A stretch of DNA of 64,000 nucleotides from Candidatus Villigracilis propinquus (GTDB lineage: Bacteria; Chloroflexota; Anaerolineae; Anaerolineales; Villigracilaceae), in assembly GCA_016714565.1 (NCBI GenBank), contig JADKDM010000037.1, forward strand, positions 124,001-188,000, in the 5' to 3' direction. Under the pieces are notes generated by a model that was given only the letters and a program-made list of their open reading frames with translations, searched no databases and had not been told where the DNA came from. This document shows positions 42,542 to 50,208 of the stretch, one piece after another. The translations under genes were made by a program, and so were the position numbers. Within the stretch, counting starts at the first letter, position 1. Each line of letters starts with the position of its first letter.

Positions 42542-43048
42542 CTAGGCATCCTTTCTCTGCAGGGTATTGAACGCGGGGGTGGAAACCGCCTGCGGACTTC
42601 GGCGCGGAGCGAGCAAGCGTTTGAACATGCCCGTGATCCAGTTCCAATGTAAAGCCACGTGCAAACCCATCAGGATCATGGTGATATTGGTGGAAAGCTC
42701 ATGCAAGCCCATCCAGGTTCTATCCTGCGGCAGGGACAAGCCAAAGAACGGCACAACGGTCTCCGAGATCATCAAGCCCGAGAGCATGATCATGATCCCA
42801 CTGGCGAACAGCCCCCAGTTTAGGAAATAACCGAAGCGGGAATTCTTCGCAGACTTGCTAAACAGACGGGACGAAATCTCCACGATCCAATTCCAGTTCA
42901 GCAGCAGGTGGACGACGATGGCGCCGCTCAAGGCAATTGCCAGCCATTCGTGGATGGCAGCACCCGTAAAACGAGGCGCACTTACGATCAACAGCGCGAT
43001 GAACGCGGCAAGATCAAGAAATAGTTTGGTTAAGTTTTGTTTGGACAT
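42542..43048 (-). CDS. DUF4405 / cytochrome b561-like membrane protein B
   Basis: A 168-residue four-helix protein like copy A: AIHEWLAIAL, VVHLLLNWNW, GLHELSTN and GLHVALHWNW keep the same histidines, suggesting b-type heme ligands. GGAGAACAA precedes the ATG, but this site is the right arm of a leader hairpin, so translation may be controlled. It heads the four-gene minus-strand unit that ends near the two-component genes. Confidence 0.83.
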   Translation of the reverse strand: MSKQNLTKLFLDLAAFIALLIVSAPRFTGAAIHEWLAIALSGAIVVHLLLNWNWIVEISSRLFSKSAKNSRFGYFLNWGLFASGIMIMLSGLMISETVVPFFGLSLPQDRTWMGLHELSTNITMILMGLHVALHWNWITGMFKRLLAPRRSPQAVSTPAFNTLQRKDA

Positions 43049-43049
43049 T

Positions 43050-43102
43050 TTGTTCTCCTATATTTTCTACAACGATGTCCATTCTATATTTTGGGAGAAC
43101 AA
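43050..43102 (-). promoter_or_regulatory. Leader hairpin covering the ribosome site of DUF4405 gene B
   Basis: On the minus strand, TTGTTCTCC (43102-43094) pairs perfectly with GGAGAACAA (43058-43050), which contains the Shine-Dalgarno sequence, one base before the ATG. The loop is 35 bases. If transcribed, the stem would block ribosomes until opened. Confidence 0.5.
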
Positions 43103-43209
43103 ATCAGGTGGATGAATTGCGAACGAATCGTGAAGATTGTGTAAACTTATGATAAAGGTTGAAAGTTTACAGGTGATTTTGAAAATCTCCGAGGTCTTAT
43201 AATATGACC

Positions 43210-44955
43210 ATGAACCTCACCTCCATCCTCCCCGCCTCCCGCATTCGTGACCGTCTGATTGACCGCATCGCCTACGCCAACGACGCCTCGTATTTTCGGC
43301 TGGTGCCGCAGGCGGTGGTGCAGCCGAATTCCATCGGCGAGATTCAGGCGCTGTTCCAATTCAGCCAGCAGAACAAAATCCCGATGACCTTCCGCGCGGC
43401 AGGGACGAGTCTCTCGGGGCAGGCGGTGACGGATGGCATCCTCGTGGATATTTCCAAGCATTGGGGCGAGTACAGCGTGGAAGAGAATGCGGGAAAAATC
43501 CGCTTTCAACCTGGCATCGTAGGCGGGTTCATCAACAACGTGCTCAAGCCGCACGGACGGCGCATCGGTCCCGACCCCGCATCCATTGACGCGTGCATGA
43601 TGGGCGGAATCCTTGCGAATAATTCCAGCGGCATGTGCTGCGGCACGACGGAGAATTCCTACAAGACCATCCACTCGATGACGTTTGTTTTGCCGAATGG
43701 CTTTACGCTCGATACCTCAAACCCCGACGCGCAGAAAATTTTTGAGAACGAACAACCCCACATTGCCAAAGGTCTGCTTGAACTCAAACAAAGAATTCTG
43801 AATTCAAACGCAAAATATAAAAACGAAACTCTAGCAGAAAAGATACGCCGTCGTTACCAAATGAAGAACAACAACGGCTACCTGCTCAACGCCTTCCTCG
43901 ATTTCGACTCCCCGCTCGATATTCTCATCCACCTGCTCATTGGCTCCGAAGGCACACTCGGATTCATTGCCGAAGGCGTGCTCCACACCCTGCCCGATTA
44001 CACCTACAAATACACGGGGCAGATGTATTTCAAAAACATCCGCGACGCGGCGGCGGCAGTGTATCCCATCAAGCAATCAGGCGCGCGCGCGGTGGAAGTG
44101 ATGGATCGCGAGTCGCTTCGTTCGGTGGAGCATTTGCCGGGCGTGCCTGCCATTCTCAAAGAGCTGCCCGCGGGCGCAACCGCAATTCTCGCCGAGTATC
44201 AAGCGTCAGATTCAGAGACCATGCTCCAGTTTAAGAAAGAGGCGGGGCGCGTCATCCACGAACTCAAATTGATTCACGATGTCGAATTCACCGATGACCC
44301 AACCCAACAAGCGGCGTTGTGGAAACCGCGCAAAGGCATCATCGCATCGGTTGGCGCGATGCGTCCGCGCGGCACGACATCGGTCAATGAAGATGTTGCT
44401 TTTCCCGTTCAGCATCTCGCCGACGCCGTCACCGACCTGCGCCATCTCTTCGATGATTTCGGTTACACCGAGGGCGTCATCTTCGGGCACGCGAAGGATG
44501 GCAATTTGCATTTCCTCGTCAATCAGGCGTTTGATACGCCAGAGCAAATTCAGTTCTTCGATAAATTTCTGCGCGAGATGGTGGGCATCGTCAGCGGCAA
44601 ATACGATGGCTCGCTCAAAGCCGAACATGGCACGGGGCGCAACATGGCGCCGTTCGTCGAAACCGAATGGGGCGCCGAGGCATACGCCATCATGCGCGAC
44701 CTCAAATCGCTGCTCGACCCCGATGGCATGCTCAACCCCGGCGTGCTCATCAACGACGACCCGCAAGCGCATGTGACTCATTTGAAAAGCCTCGCGCTCG
44801 TCGCGCCTGAAATTGACAAATGCATCGAATGTGGATTTTGCGAGTCGAAGTGTCCAAGCCGCAGGCTGACTCTGACTCCCAGACAAAGAATCGTCGTCCA
44901 AAGAGAACTCGCCTCTATGCGCCTCGCCGGTGCCCGCGCTTCACTCCGAAGCTGA
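43210..44955 (+). CDS. FAD-linked oxidase, N-terminal part of a D-lactate dehydrogenase-type protein
   Basis: About 580 residues. The FAD_binding_4 domain has FRAAGTSLSGQAVTDGILVD, and GPDPAS and GGILANNSSGMCCG follow; the FAD-oxidase C domain has EVMDRESLRS, NEDVAFP, FGHAKDGNLH and EHGTGRN; then the first 4Fe-4S motif CIECGFCESKC. Whole proteins of this kind (FAD oxidase + Fe-S + CCG domains, about 940 residues) oxidise D-lactate or 2-hydroxyacids to quinone. Here the frame is lost just after the first Fe-S motif; the rest lies in the next two entries. TATAAT at 43198-43203 ends six bases before this ATG, so a leaderless start is likely (an ATG at 43204 is also in frame). Confidence 0.85.
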   Translation: MNLTSILPASRIRDRLIDRIAYANDASYFRLVPQAVVQPNSIGEIQALFQFSQQNKIPMTFRAAGTSLSGQAVTDGILVDISKHWGEYSVEENAGKIRFQPGIVGGFINNVLKPHGRRIGPDPASIDACMMGGILANNSSGMCCGTTENSYKTIHSMTFVLPNGFTLDTSNPDAQKIFENEQPHIAKGLLELKQRILNSNAKYKNETLAEKIRRRYQMKNNNGYLLNAFLDFDSPLDILIHLLIGSEGTLGFIAEGVLHTLPDYTYKYTGQMYFKNIRDAAAAVYPIKQSGARAVEVMDRESLRSVEHLPGVPAILKELPAGATAILAEYQASDSETMLQFKKEAGRVIHELKLIHDVEFTDDPTQQAALWKPRKGIIASVGAMRPRGTTSVNEDVAFPVQHLADAVTDLRHLFDDFGYTEGVIFGHAKDGNLHFLVNQAFDTPEQIQFFDKFLREMVGIVSGKYDGSLKAEHGTGRNMAPFVETEWGAEAYAIMRDLKSLLDPDGMLNPGVLINDDPQAHVTHLKSLALVAPEIDKCIECGFCESKCPSRRLTLTPRQRIVVQRELASMRLAGARASLRS

Positions 44956-45355
44956 TTCTATTTCTGACGATTACACCTACGCTGGAATAGACACCTGCGC
45001 CCTCGACGGTCTGTGTGGAACGGCGTGTCCGGTGGGGATTGATACGGGGAAGTTTATAAAACGATTAAGAGCGGAAGAAGTAAAAAGTAATAAGTCGGCG
45101 GAGTGGGTTGCTGATAATTTTGCGCTCGTAGAAAAGACTCTCGGCATTGGCGTTTCGCTCGGTCATGCGGCAGAAAGAGTAATTGGCGTGAATGGCGTCA
45201 AATCTATTTCTGTGGTGGCTGAAAAAATCACAGGCTCAAGACTACCCAAGTGGAATAAATCCATCCCGCATTCTCCAAAAAAACTCCGTGAACTCCGTGT
45301 ACTCCGTGGTGAAAAAGATTTCATTTACTTTCCTCCTGCATCTCGCGCCAATTAG
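44930..45355 (+). pseudogene. Middle piece of the D-lactate dehydrogenase-type gene, +1 frame
   Basis: This frame continues the previous gene: YTYAGIDTCALDGLCGTACPVGIDTGKFIKRLRAEE is the second Fe-S motif region of the family. One surplus base near 44928 explains the shift. Near the end the protein reads KKLRELRVLRGEKDF, encoded by a 27-base array of three ACTCCGTGN units (45283-45309), not by conserved family sequence. The frame then drifts off the conserved path. Confidence 0.75.
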
Positions 45356-46064
45356 GCAAAACCGCAGTCACCTTAAGGTGACTACCATACCTCGCCGAAA
45401 CCTTCCTCACCATCGCCAACCGCGCCAACATAAATCTACACATCCCAAGCAATGCAACCGGTCACTGCTGTGGAATGCCTTTCTCTTCAAAGGGATACAA
45501 ATCCGCATACCAAGCCGCCTTGCACAAAACCCTCACGCAAATGTGGGACTGGTCTGAGCAAGGCAAATATCCCATCGTGATAGACACCACCTCCTGCACA
45601 CATACGCTAAAAACCTGCGGCGATGACCTGACCGCAGAAGACAAAGTTATTTGGGATCAACTCACTTTGCTTGATGGTGTGGAATTTCTACACGACCATG
45701 TTCTGCCCAAACTCAAACTCCACCCCGTGGATGAAGAAGTCATCCTGCATCCCAACTGCTCCGCCCGCAAACTCAACCTCGATGCGAAAATGCACGCCAT
45801 TGCAAAGCAGTGTGCCAAGAATGCCGTTGTCCCATTTGCGCTCGGCTGCTGCGCCTTCGCCGGTGACCGCGGATTGACTCACCCCGAACTGACCGCATCC
45901 GCCACCGAAAAAGAAACCGCCGAAATCCTCAAAAAGATTACGACGGTTATTATTCCTCCAACATCACCTGCGAGATCGGCATGAAAGAAGCGACGGGGAA
46001 GGATTATGTGTCCATTGTGTATTTGGTGGAGAGGGCAAGTAGAAGTTCTGGCATGTCATTCTGA
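45331..46064 (+). pseudogene. C-terminal (CCG-domain) piece of the D-lactate dehydrogenase-type gene
   Basis: From 45331 the original frame returns: SSCISRQLGK, then an in-frame TGA at 45379, then AETFLTIANR, GHCCGMPFSSKG, LHPNCSARKL and LGCCAFAGDRG, the two heterodisulfide-reductase-like CCG modules. The TGA sits inside an exact 18-bp palindrome (45366-45383). A second slip at the A5 run at 45931-45935 moves the end to another frame (DYDGYYSSNITCEIGM, then VYLVERASRSS), stopping at 46064 inside a repeat. Three shifts and a stop suggest decay, though the homopolymer slips could be sequencing errors. Confidence 0.78.
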
Positions 46065-46144
46065 GCGAAGCGACACATGCGCCGCAGTGCGGTGAGAATC
46101 TCTACGCCAATGGTAGAGACCCTTCGCTACCGCTCAGGGTGACA
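46054..46144. repeat. Palindromic repeat, variant with TGTCATTCTGAGCG ends
   Basis: Ends TGTCATTCTGAGCG and CGCTCAGGGTGACA. The interior CGCCGCAGTGCGGTGAG is close to that of the GAGATTGCTTCG family, so it is a hybrid or relative. It overlaps the 3' ends of both convergent genes and supplies the last codons of each. Confidence 0.8.
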
Positions 46145-46775
46145 TCCTAACGATCTCTTCCTTCGTCTCGATCACTTCCGCCTGAATTTTCCCCGCAGAA
46201 ATTTCGCGCATATCTTTTTGAAATTCCTCAAAATTGTCCACTGGAAATTGAAGGGTCACTGTAATATCCCCCGCATAATCCTCACCCAAAACCTTCCCCT
46301 GATTTTTTGATACAAGCAAACGAACCCGCTCCAGCAGATTATACGGGATCGCCATCATCACCACATGGACGGGAACACGCTGTCCGCGCTCTACAGCATT
46401 GACAACAGATTGCGCTGCCTCTGTGTAGGCTTTTACCAAACCGCCCGTGCCAAGCAATGTCCCGCCGAAATAGCGGGTGATAACCAGAACCGCATCGCCG
46501 AGTCCACTGCCACGCATAACTGCGAGAGCAGGTTTGCCCGATGTCCCACTCGGTTCACCGTCGTCAGAAAAATATTCAGTCACGGTGTTCCCGCCGCCGA
46601 TGATGTAAACCGGCACATTGTGGCTTGCGTCCACGAATTCCGCCCGAATGCGCCGCATGAACGTCCGCGCTTCGTCGATGGAAAAAGCAGGTGCGAGCGT
46701 GGCAATGAAGCGCGACCTCAGCACTCCATGTTCACGGCGGATCTCAGTCAATGGTACGAAGTAATCTGTTTTCAT
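46134..46775 (-). CDS. yigZ: YigZ/IMPACT-family protein
   Basis: A 213-residue protein of the UPF0029/IMPACT family. The N-terminal domain carries the family signature DDGEPSGTSGKPAL and ITRYFGGTLLGTGGLVKAY; the C-terminal DUF1949 domain is a ferredoxin-like fold. Homologues bind nucleic acids or translation factors, and the biochemical role is uncertain. TACAAT ends six bases before this ATG on the minus strand, so the start is here rather than 21 bases upstream. The last codons come from the repeat at 46054-46144. Confidence 0.9.
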   Translation of the reverse strand: MKTDYFVPLTEIRREHGVLRSRFIATLAPAFSIDEARTFMRRIRAEFVDASHNVPVYIIGGGNTVTEYFSDDGEPSGTSGKPALAVMRGSGLGDAVLVITRYFGGTLLGTGGLVKAYTEAAQSVVNAVERGQRVPVHVVMMAIPYNLLERVRLLVSKNQGKVLGEDYAGDITVTLQFPVDNFEEFQKDMREISAGKIQAEVIETKEEIVRMSP

Positions 46776-46817
46776 GCTTGAATTGTAATCAAGCATGTGA
46801 TTTTTCCAAATGGTTTA

Positions 46818-46933
46818 ACAATGTCACATTAACATAATTTGGAGTCCAGAAGTTCTACTTCTGGATATTTGCAGACTATCCGCAAGTAGAACTTGCTGAA
46901 TCCACACCACCAATTTTCGAAATGTGACATTGT
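46818..46933. repeat. 116-bp element with nested inverted repeats (MITE-like)
   Basis: Terminal arms ACAATGTCACATT (46818-46830) and AATGTGACATTGT (46921-46933) are exact complements. Inside, AAGTTCTACTT (46850-46860) pairs with AAGTAGAACTT (46884-46894), and two shorter hairpins overlap it. No gene is present. The size and ends fit a small non-autonomous mobile element; it could also be a folded leader RNA. Confidence 0.6.
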
Positions 46934-47029
46934 CAAGACAGGGTAAAAGAGCAAAAGCAAACATCCGCGCCTCATACGCCCGTGAAAATGACAAATTTCA
47001 TGACACGCAGGACTTCCGAAAACGAATTT

Positions 47030-47050
47030 GATTATATATAATATATAATC
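47030..47050. promoter_or_regulatory. Palindromic promoter/operator of the GntR gene
   Basis: Ten bases (GATTATATAT) and their exact complement flank a central A, ending at the base before the ATG. TATAAT at 47037-47042 is inside it, eight bases before the start, so the message is leaderless and a dimer bound there would block it. GntR autoregulation is a common arrangement. Confidence 0.6.
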
Positions 47051-47794
47051 ATGGCGTCAATTGCAGAAAAAGAACTTACTCACAAACCTCTCCGAGACGA
47101 AATTTACGATGCGCTTCACCGGCAGATCATCGCGGGTAAATACGGCCCGGGTGACTGGCTGCGCCAGGAAGATATTGCCAATCAAATGGGCGTAAGTATG
47201 ACCCCGGTTCGGGAGGCGCTGGATCTACTGGTCGCAAAAGGCTTGGCGGAACGTGTCCCGTATCGCGGCGTGCGTGTAAGGGAAATTTCCTCCAAGGAGA
47301 TTCTGGAAGCTTACGGGTTACGACTCATGCTGGAGGCATTGATCGCGCGTGAAGCCTCACTAAACATCACCTCTGAACAAATATCCAAACTTCAGGAAAT
47401 CATGAATGAGATGGACAGGCATGTGGAGCTAAACGAAATGCCGCAGGAAAGACAGCTCAGCCGCGAATTTCATTCCGCAATCGCAGAAGCATCAGGGAAT
47501 TCCCTTTTGATCCAGATGTACGCCATCGTATCAAACGCATTTCCAGACTGGTTGTTGTATGAAGCGCTTTATCGAAAGCCAGAGCTGGTTTCCGGCAGTG
47601 TAGCTCAAACTCATGATGAACACTCGGCTATTTTGGATGCGTTCAAAAAAAGGGATACAGACCTGGCCGTAAAGGTATCCCTTGAACATGTTATGGAATC
47701 AGGCAGATGGCTGGAGACATACCGTGACGTCCCGGCGAAACTGCTTCGAGAGCAGGAAAAACAGATCACACACTTGATCAAAAAAACAAAGTAA
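47051..47794 (+). CDS. GntR-family (FadR/FCD subgroup) transcriptional regulator
   Basis: A 247-residue regulator. The winged helix is at residues 8-75 (IIAGKYGPGDWLRQEDIANQMGVSMTPVREALDLL), followed by an all-helical FCD domain (EAYGLRLMLEALIAREAS to EHSAILDAFKKRDTDLA), which binds metal and a small carboxylate in relatives. It precedes the corrinoid gene by 14 bases with a good RBS and is likely the local regulator of the methyltransferase operon, its ligand being a substrate or product. Confidence 0.93.
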   Translation: MASIAEKELTHKPLRDEIYDALHRQIIAGKYGPGDWLRQEDIANQMGVSMTPVREALDLLVAKGLAERVPYRGVRVREISSKEILEAYGLRLMLEALIAREASLNITSEQISKLQEIMNEMDRHVELNEMPQERQLSREFHSAIAEASGNSLLIQMYAIVSNAFPDWLLYEALYRKPELVSGSVAQTHDEHSAILDAFKKRDTDLAVKVSLEHVMESGRWLETYRDVPAKLLREQEKQITHLIKKTK

Positions 47795-47808
47795 CCAAGG
47801 AGGCAGTT

Positions 47809-48465
47809 ATGTCGGAAGAATTATTCAAGCAAATGGCTCAAAGCATCATTGACGGTGATTCAGACCTTTCCGTTGAACTCGCAAAGAAAGCCATTGAGAT
47901 CAATATGCACCCGCTCGAAGCGATCACAAAGGGATTCGTGGTTGGGGTAAATTACATCGGCGACCAGTTCGGGTTAGGCGAAGCATTTCTCCCTGAATTG
48001 GTGATGGCTGGCGAAGCGATGAAAGCCGCAGTAGCCACACTTGAACCTGAATTGATAAAACTCGGCTCCGCCCGCGAGACTTTGGGAAGGGTTGTCCTCG
48101 CTACAGTGGAAGGCGACATCCACGAGATCGGTAAAACGCTGGTAGGAACCATGCTCAGCGCCTCCGGTTTTGAAGTGACCGACCTTGGTGTGGACCAGCC
48201 AGCCGACAAGATCATCGGCAAGGCCATTGAGATCGACGCGCAGATCATCGGCATGAGCGCCCTGCTCACGACCACAATGGTCCGTCAGCGCGAAGTAATC
48301 GAAGAACTGGATAAAGAAGGACTGCGCCCGCGCATCAAAGTAATGGTCGGTGGCGCTCCAATTACTCGTGACTGGTTTCAAAAGATCAAGGCAGACGGCT
48401 ACTCTGAAGATGCAGTCGGCGCTGTGAAAGTCGCCAAGGAATTGATGGGCAAATCAGATCAATAG
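47809..48465 (+). CDS. Methylotrophy-type corrinoid protein (MtqC/MttC-like)
   Basis: A 218-residue cobalamin-binding protein. Residues 1-90 are the helical cap; the B12 domain has the lower-ligand motif DxHxxG as EGDIHEIG, with His105, then the S/TxL-type loop GMSALLTTTM and VGGAP. These proteins accept a methyl group on cobalt(I) from an MttB-type methyltransferase and pass it to a second one. AAGGAGG lies six bases before the ATG. It is the only corrinoid protein in the window and would serve both MttB-like enzymes downstream. Confidence 0.95.
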   Translation: MSEELFKQMAQSIIDGDSDLSVELAKKAIEINMHPLEAITKGFVVGVNYIGDQFGLGEAFLPELVMAGEAMKAAVATLEPELIKLGSARETLGRVVLATVEGDIHEIGKTLVGTMLSASGFEVTDLGVDQPADKIIGKAIEIDAQIIGMSALLTTTMVRQREVIEELDKEGLRPRIKVMVGGAPITRDWFQKIKADGYSEDAVGAVKVAKELMGKSDQ

Positions 48466-48467
48466 TC

Positions 48468-48559
48468 CGTCTTTGCGAGGCGGTGTTTTTCGTCGAAGCA
48501 ATCCCTATACATTGAGTGAGATTGCTTCGGGCAAAGAACAAAAACGCCCTCGCAATGAC
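48468..48559. repeat. Interspersed palindromic repeat, GAGATTGCTTCG family (copy 4)
   Basis: Left end CGTCTTTGCGAGG is a slightly degenerate CGTCATTGCGAGG; the right end is CCTCGCAATGAC. Interior GAAGCAATCCC and GAGATTGCTTCGGGCAAAGAAC. It sits between the corrinoid gene and the first methyltransferase gene. Confidence 0.87.
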
Positions 48560-48606
48560 AATAAACAACCAGAGAGAGAAGAGAGACATGGCCTCGGGAG
48601 GGCTCT

Positions 48607-50058
48607 ATGTCTCATAAAACTATAAAGACGATCAGCAATCCAAAGCTGAAACTTGAAATATTAACAACTGAAGATGTTCAAAAGATCCATAACGCCACTT
48701 TGCAGATCATTGAAAAAGTGGGGGTGAGATTCCCCTCCAAACGTGCGCTTGAGATCTGGGCAGCCAATGGTGCGGAAGTAGACTACGAAAAGAAGATTGT
48801 GCGCGTCAAACCGCAAATCATCGAAGATGCTATTAAGAAAGCGCCACCCGCTTACAAACTCGCGGCACGCGACCCGCAGCAGGATCTGCAACTTGACGGC
48901 AACCATGTCAACCTCGGCACAGATGGCTGCGGTGTGGAAGTGATCGACATCCACACTGGCGAAAAGCGAACCTCCTGTTTGCAGGATGTTCGCGACATTG
49001 CCAGAGTTGCAGACGCAACCGAAGAAGTTGCCTTCCACTGGGTTTCCGTCTCCGCGCAGGATGCGCCAGTAGAAGCCCGTGGACTTCACGAATTGAAAGC
49101 CGTTTGGGAAAACTCCACCAAGCATGTGCAGACCGAATCCATTTACAACGTGGAAGAGGCCAAGGCCGCAATCGAAATGGCAGCGGCAATTGTCGGTGGA
49201 AAAGACAAACTGCGCGAACGGCCCGTCCTCTCGTTGATGCAATGCACCGCCCCACCGCTTGGTCACGATGGTGGAAGTTTGGACGCCGCACTCCTCGCCG
49301 CAGAAGTTGGCATCCCTACCGGTTTCATGACTATGGCAGCCTGCGCCACCACTGGTCCCACCACAATGGCTGGCAACCTCGCAGTCGGCAACGCAGAAGT
49401 GATCGCGGGAACGGCTCTTTTACAACTCGCATTCCCCGGCGCGCCTGTCTTTTACGCCGCAGCACAAACCGCATCTGACCTTCGGACAGGTGCGTACACA
49501 GGCGGCGGACCGGAGGATTTCCTCTTCGGCGCGGCAACCAATGTGCTGGCAGACTTTTACAACATCCCGCTTTCGATGGGAGCGTTTGCCACTGGCGCAA
49601 AGGAACCCAACTGGCAGGCAGGCCTTGAAGGCGCCATGTCCAGCTTCATGGCAAGCGTGGTCATGTCCGACATGCTGCTTGGGTGTGGATTCCTGCACGG
49701 CAGCCGCATCTGGTCGTTCTCAGAGATGATGATGGACTGCGAAATATTCTCCATTGTCCACAAAATGATGGAAGGCATTGTCGTCAACGAAGAAACACTT
49801 GCGCTTGATGTCATTGCAGCAGTTGGCCCCGGCAGTCATTATCTTGGACAAAAGCATACCCGCAAACACATGCGCGAACTGTTCATGCCCCAATTCATGG
49901 ACCGCCGTCCGTACTCCGAATGGGAAACGAAAAAAGACGATGCGCGTGATTGGGCGCTGGCAAAAGCACGCAAGACCCTGAAAGAACACCAGCCTGACCC
50001 GTTGGATGAAAGACTCAGCCAGGAACTGGAAAGAATCATCAAGTCCGTTGAAAAATAA
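48607..50058 (+). CDS. MttB-superfamily methyltransferase (non-pyrrolysine), copy 1
   Basis: A 483-residue protein of the trimethylamine methyltransferase (MttB) superfamily, TIM-barrel type. Conserved stretches include LGTDGCGVEVID, LMQCTAPPLGHDGGSLDAALLAAE, FMTMAACATTGPTTMAGNLAVGNAE and HYLGQKHTRKHMRELFMPQF. The frame has no amber codon, so it is not a pyrrolysine enzyme. Known non-Pyl members demethylate glycine betaine (MtgB), proline betaine (MtpB), carnitine (MtcB) or gamma-butyrobetaine (MtyB). Its substrate is not clear. GGAGGG precedes the ATG. Adjoining corrinoid and methyl-THF genes support the role. Confidence 0.93.
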   Translation: MSHKTIKTISNPKLKLEILTTEDVQKIHNATLQIIEKVGVRFPSKRALEIWAANGAEVDYEKKIVRVKPQIIEDAIKKAPPAYKLAARDPQQDLQLDGNHVNLGTDGCGVEVIDIHTGEKRTSCLQDVRDIARVADATEEVAFHWVSVSAQDAPVEARGLHELKAVWENSTKHVQTESIYNVEEAKAAIEMAAAIVGGKDKLRERPVLSLMQCTAPPLGHDGGSLDAALLAAEVGIPTGFMTMAACATTGPTTMAGNLAVGNAEVIAGTALLQLAFPGAPVFYAAAQTASDLRTGAYTGGGPEDFLFGAATNVLADFYNIPLSMGAFATGAKEPNWQAGLEGAMSSFMASVVMSDMLLGCGFLHGSRIWSFSEMMMDCEIFSIVHKMMEGIVVNEETLALDVIAAVGPGSHYLGQKHTRKHMRELFMPQFMDRRPYSEWETKKDDARDWALAKARKTLKEHQPDPLDERLSQELERIIKSVEK

Positions 50059-50143
50059 GTGTTACAAAGTGTTACAAGTTGAAGGTTGAAAGGTTGCACG
50101 TTTTTTGAAAAACGAACTTGTAACCTGAAACCTTCAACCTTTT
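50059..50143. repeat. Period-7 array with inverted copy between the two mttB-like genes
   Basis: GTTACAA, GTTGAAG, GTTGAAA and GGTTGC run right; AACTTGT, AACCTGA, AACCTTC and AACCTTT run back after a CGTTTTTTGAAAAACG hairpin. The two halves are complementary and can fold. Confidence 0.7.
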
Positions 50144-50208
50144 GTTTATTCTCTTTCGCCAAAAATACGAGAATTCCAAATTCATAATTTGAAACTTAGA
50201 GGTATCCC

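Noticed and set aside
45192..45557. Alternative + strand frame across the broken D-lactate dehydrogenase region
   Set aside because: It does not follow the conserved family sequence, which is found in the other two frames.
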